Origin: Sporosarcina sp. FSL K6-2383
GTDB lineage: Bacteria > Bacillota > Bacilli > Bacillales_A > Planococcaceae
DNA: 64,000 nucleotides
Reading direction: 5' to 3'
Assembly (NCBI RefSeq): GCF_038618305.1
Contig: NZ_CP152017.1
Span: 783,501-847,500 of the forward strand
Shown: positions 62,539-64,000 of the stretch, piece after piece
How the letters are laid out: every line of letters starts with the position of its first letter
Position numbering within the stretch: the first letter of the stretch is position 1
The notes under the pieces: generated by a model
Databases searched by the model: none
Told to the model about the DNA's origin: nothing
Seen by the model: only the letters and a program-made list of their open reading frames with translations
Position numbers and translations under genes: made by a program

Positions 62539-63432
62539 TCACTCATCTTTTTTTAACGTATCAATGAATTTCCATAAGTATGTAACGATTTCACGCGCAT
62601 CCGATTCAAAGTTTGTATCGCTGAATGTCTCATGGAAAGAACGAGTGACCGTTTCTAAAATGAATACGCGAGGTTGTGCTGAACGAATTTCATCCAATAA
62701 AAATTGTGTATACTGAACGTCACTTGGCATGGAATCGTTTTTAAACTGTTCAAGAAATCGAGTCAATTGCGTGATTAGCATAGTTTTTTCATCCAACTTT
62801 GTTTCATCTGTAGACTGTAAATTATCGAACAAACCTGCCCCGAGTAATGTGTCACTTTTTTCCATCATATCACTAATAATGGCGTCAATACGTCTTGTTG
62901 TAAATTGTGCGAGCCGCTGGATATCGATTTTCTCTGTTGAACTGGCATTCCAAAAATGAATGAGATGTTGCATCATGCCCATGAGAATAACTGCACAGTC
63001 AGGTGCATACGTTTGCGCCTCTTCCCCATAGACATCCACCAATCTTTCGGTCAACCAGGAAATCTCCATGAAATGATGCTTAACGATGAAGGATTTCAAG
63101 ACTTGGTCGCCCGAGTTGAAAACGGATTCGTAAATTGGTAGCAGATTATGCGCACGATTGACGTGCATACGAACAACAATTTGCTCAGCCAAGATATTTT
63201 TATCTCGAATGTCTTGCCCAATTAACAGCTCTCTTCTTTTAATGGTAGCTTCTTCGTGAGCATATTCTAACATCGCCATGAGGCATTCATTTTTTGATGT
63301 GAAATAATTATAAAAAGTCCCTTTGGAAATTTGGGAAGCATCTAAAATATCCTGTACAGATGTCGCTGTAAATCCTTTTTCTGCAAAAAGTCGGCGAGCA
63401 ACGACTAAAACCTGGCGTTTACGATTATTCAT
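62539..63432 (-). CDS. TetR family regulator
   Basis: The N-terminal helix-turn-helix is typical (VVARRLFAEKGFTATSVQDILDASQISKGTFYNYFTSKNECL, residues 10-52). It is followed by a long helical ligand domain; 297 residues is about 90 more than an average TetR. It is divergent from an MFS exporter gene and a perfect palindrome lies 23 bases before its start codon, so self- and exporter repression is likely. Confidence 0.9.
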   Translation of the reverse strand: MNNRKRQVLVVARRLFAEKGFTATSVQDILDASQISKGTFYNYFTSKNECLMAMLEYAHEEATIKRRELLIGQDIRDKNILAEQIVVRMHVNRAHNLLPIYESVFNSGDQVLKSFIVKHHFMEISWLTERLVDVYGEEAQTYAPDCAVILMGMMQHLIHFWNASSTEKIDIQRLAQFTTRRIDAIISDMMEKSDTLLGAGLFDNLQSTDETKLDEKTMLITQLTRFLEQFKNDSMPSDVQYTQFLLDEIRSAQPRVFILETVTRSFHETFSDTNFESDAREIVTYLWKFIDTLKKDE

Positions 63433-63454
63433 AAAATCACCTTTTTCTTAAGAA

Positions 63455-63469
63455 TGGGTATCATACCCA
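63455..63469. promoter_or_regulatory. Probable TetR operator
   Basis: TGGGTATCATACCCA is a perfect 15-bp palindrome in the divergent gap between the TetR and MFS genes. Confidence 0.7.
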
Positions 63470-63496
63470 GTGAGTTCCTATGGTCAGTACACTGAA

Positions 63497-63534
63497 TTTG
63501 TACCGCTAGTATACCTATATCCTAGCGTACAAAG
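63497..63534. promoter_or_regulatory. Spaced inverted repeat, possible second operator
   Basis: TTTGTACCGCTAG and CTAGCGTACAAA are inverted copies (one extra C) across 12 bases. A related TGTACCGAGAGTACAA lies near 63626, upstream of the MFS gene. Confidence 0.5.
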
Positions 63535-63677
63535 ATGATTATATCAATGAATAAAAGTTTTTTTGAATGAAAGCGATTACTAAGGTTGCTAATTTTGGAC
63601 TGACGGTATAAACTGTTCAACAGGGTGTACCGAGAGTACAAATTCTATACGTGAAGTAATAAATGGGGGAAGAAAGA

Positions 63678-64000
63678 TGGATATTAAAAAAATGCACGAG
63701 AAACCGCCTTATGGCATGATAGCGATTTTGTTTATAGGGGCATTCGTCGCTTTATTGAATAACACATTGTTGAACATTGCACTACCGACAATTATGGTTG
63801 AGTTCGATGTCAAACCATCTGTCGTCCAATGGTTGACGACGGGCTATATGCTGATCAACGGTATTTTAATACCGGCCAGCGCGTTCTTCATACAGAAGTT
63901 TACAAATCGTGGAGTATTTATAACAGCTATGGCGTCGTTCACATTAGGAACACTACTTGCCATGCTTGCACCGTCATTTGGGGTGTTGGTGGCTGCTCGA
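63678..64000 (+). CDS. DHA2-type MFS multidrug exporter, 5' part
   Basis: The frame runs off the right edge after about 107 residues. The first helices and motif (AILFIGAFVALLNNTLLNIALPTIMVEFDVKPSVVQWLTTGYMLINGILIPASAFFIQKF) are those of 14-helix EmrB/QacA exporters. GGGGGAAGAAAG precedes ATG 63678. The divergent TetR gene probably controls it. Confidence 0.92.

Overview
The window looks like the chromosome of a low-to-moderate GC Firmicute of the Bacillales, most likely a Planococcaceae (Sporosarcina/Lysinibacillus-like) soil bacterium. The reasons are the strong Shine-Dalgarno sites with frequent TTG/GTG starts, a T-box argS leader, a staphylococcal/bacillar NreABC-Nar cluster, a Bce/Yxd-type peptide-sensing module, a DUF3231 protein and OpuC-type osmoprotectant uptake. 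The assignment is inference from gene content; no rRNA or tRNA gene was seen.

Layout. 1-6.7 kb: 3' part of an ethanolamine-utilisation microcompartment operon (eutB end, eutC, eutL, acetylating aldehyde dehydrogenase, shell proteins, PduL-type phosphotransacylase, eutN) ending, unusually, with a malate dehydrogenase gene. 6.7-9.3 kb: a dispersed structured repeat, then a ribonucleotide-reductase large-subunit paralogue that has lost every catalytic motif but keeps a long open frame and its own cobalamin riboswitch, then a 5 x 21 bp array. 9.3-12.0 kb: opuC-type transporter. 12.2-20.2 kb: a Bce/Yxd two-component system and ABC transporter separated by three AT-rich genes (YdeI, WYL regulator, DinB), followed by the 3' remnant of a second permease that is split by a 304-bp MITE-like insertion, then yxeA. 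20.2-22.7 kb: argS with T-box and a DUF3231 gene. 22.9-27.2 kb: the functional class I ribonucleotide reductase operon (alpha, flavodoxin NrdI-like, beta) behind DnaA boxes, an NrdR box and a cobalamin riboswitch. 27.5-31 kb: a secreted protein, VanZ and a VanRS-like pair that share an 11-bp direct-repeat operator.

31-43 kb: anaerobic nitrate respiration: scdA, narGHJI, nreABC, a hemerythrin protein and a NarK transporter fused to a PAS domain. Palindromes of the type TAGGG-N4-CCCTA (the described NreC site) lie about 90-120 bp before scdA, narG and narK. 43-49.3 kb: molybdenum cofactor genes (moeB, moaB, moaC, moeA, mobB, moaE, moaD, mobA, moaA), which supply the cofactor of NarG. 49.3-54.9 kb: tripartite tricarboxylate transporter tctCBA with a CitA/CitB-type two-component system. 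55-64 kb: 2-hydroxyacid dehydrogenase, acetamidase/formamidase, VOC protein, a small membrane protein with two H-x13-H motifs, formimidoylglutamase, SEC-C protein, a second 5 x 21 bp array, AIM24-like protein, a TetR regulator and the start of a DHA2-type MFS exporter.

How the parts connect: ethanolamine lyase needs adenosylcobalamin, and the two cobalamin riboswitches tie B12-independent ribonucleotide reductase (and its disarmed paralogue) to B12 supply. Nar, Nre, Moco and ScdA form one coherent anaerobic/nitrosative-stress block. The most interesting candidates for something undescribed are the catalytically stripped NrdE paralogue under a riboswitch, the NarK-PAS fusion, the H-x13-H mini membrane haemoprotein, and the two unrelated-sequence arrays with an identical 21-bp period.
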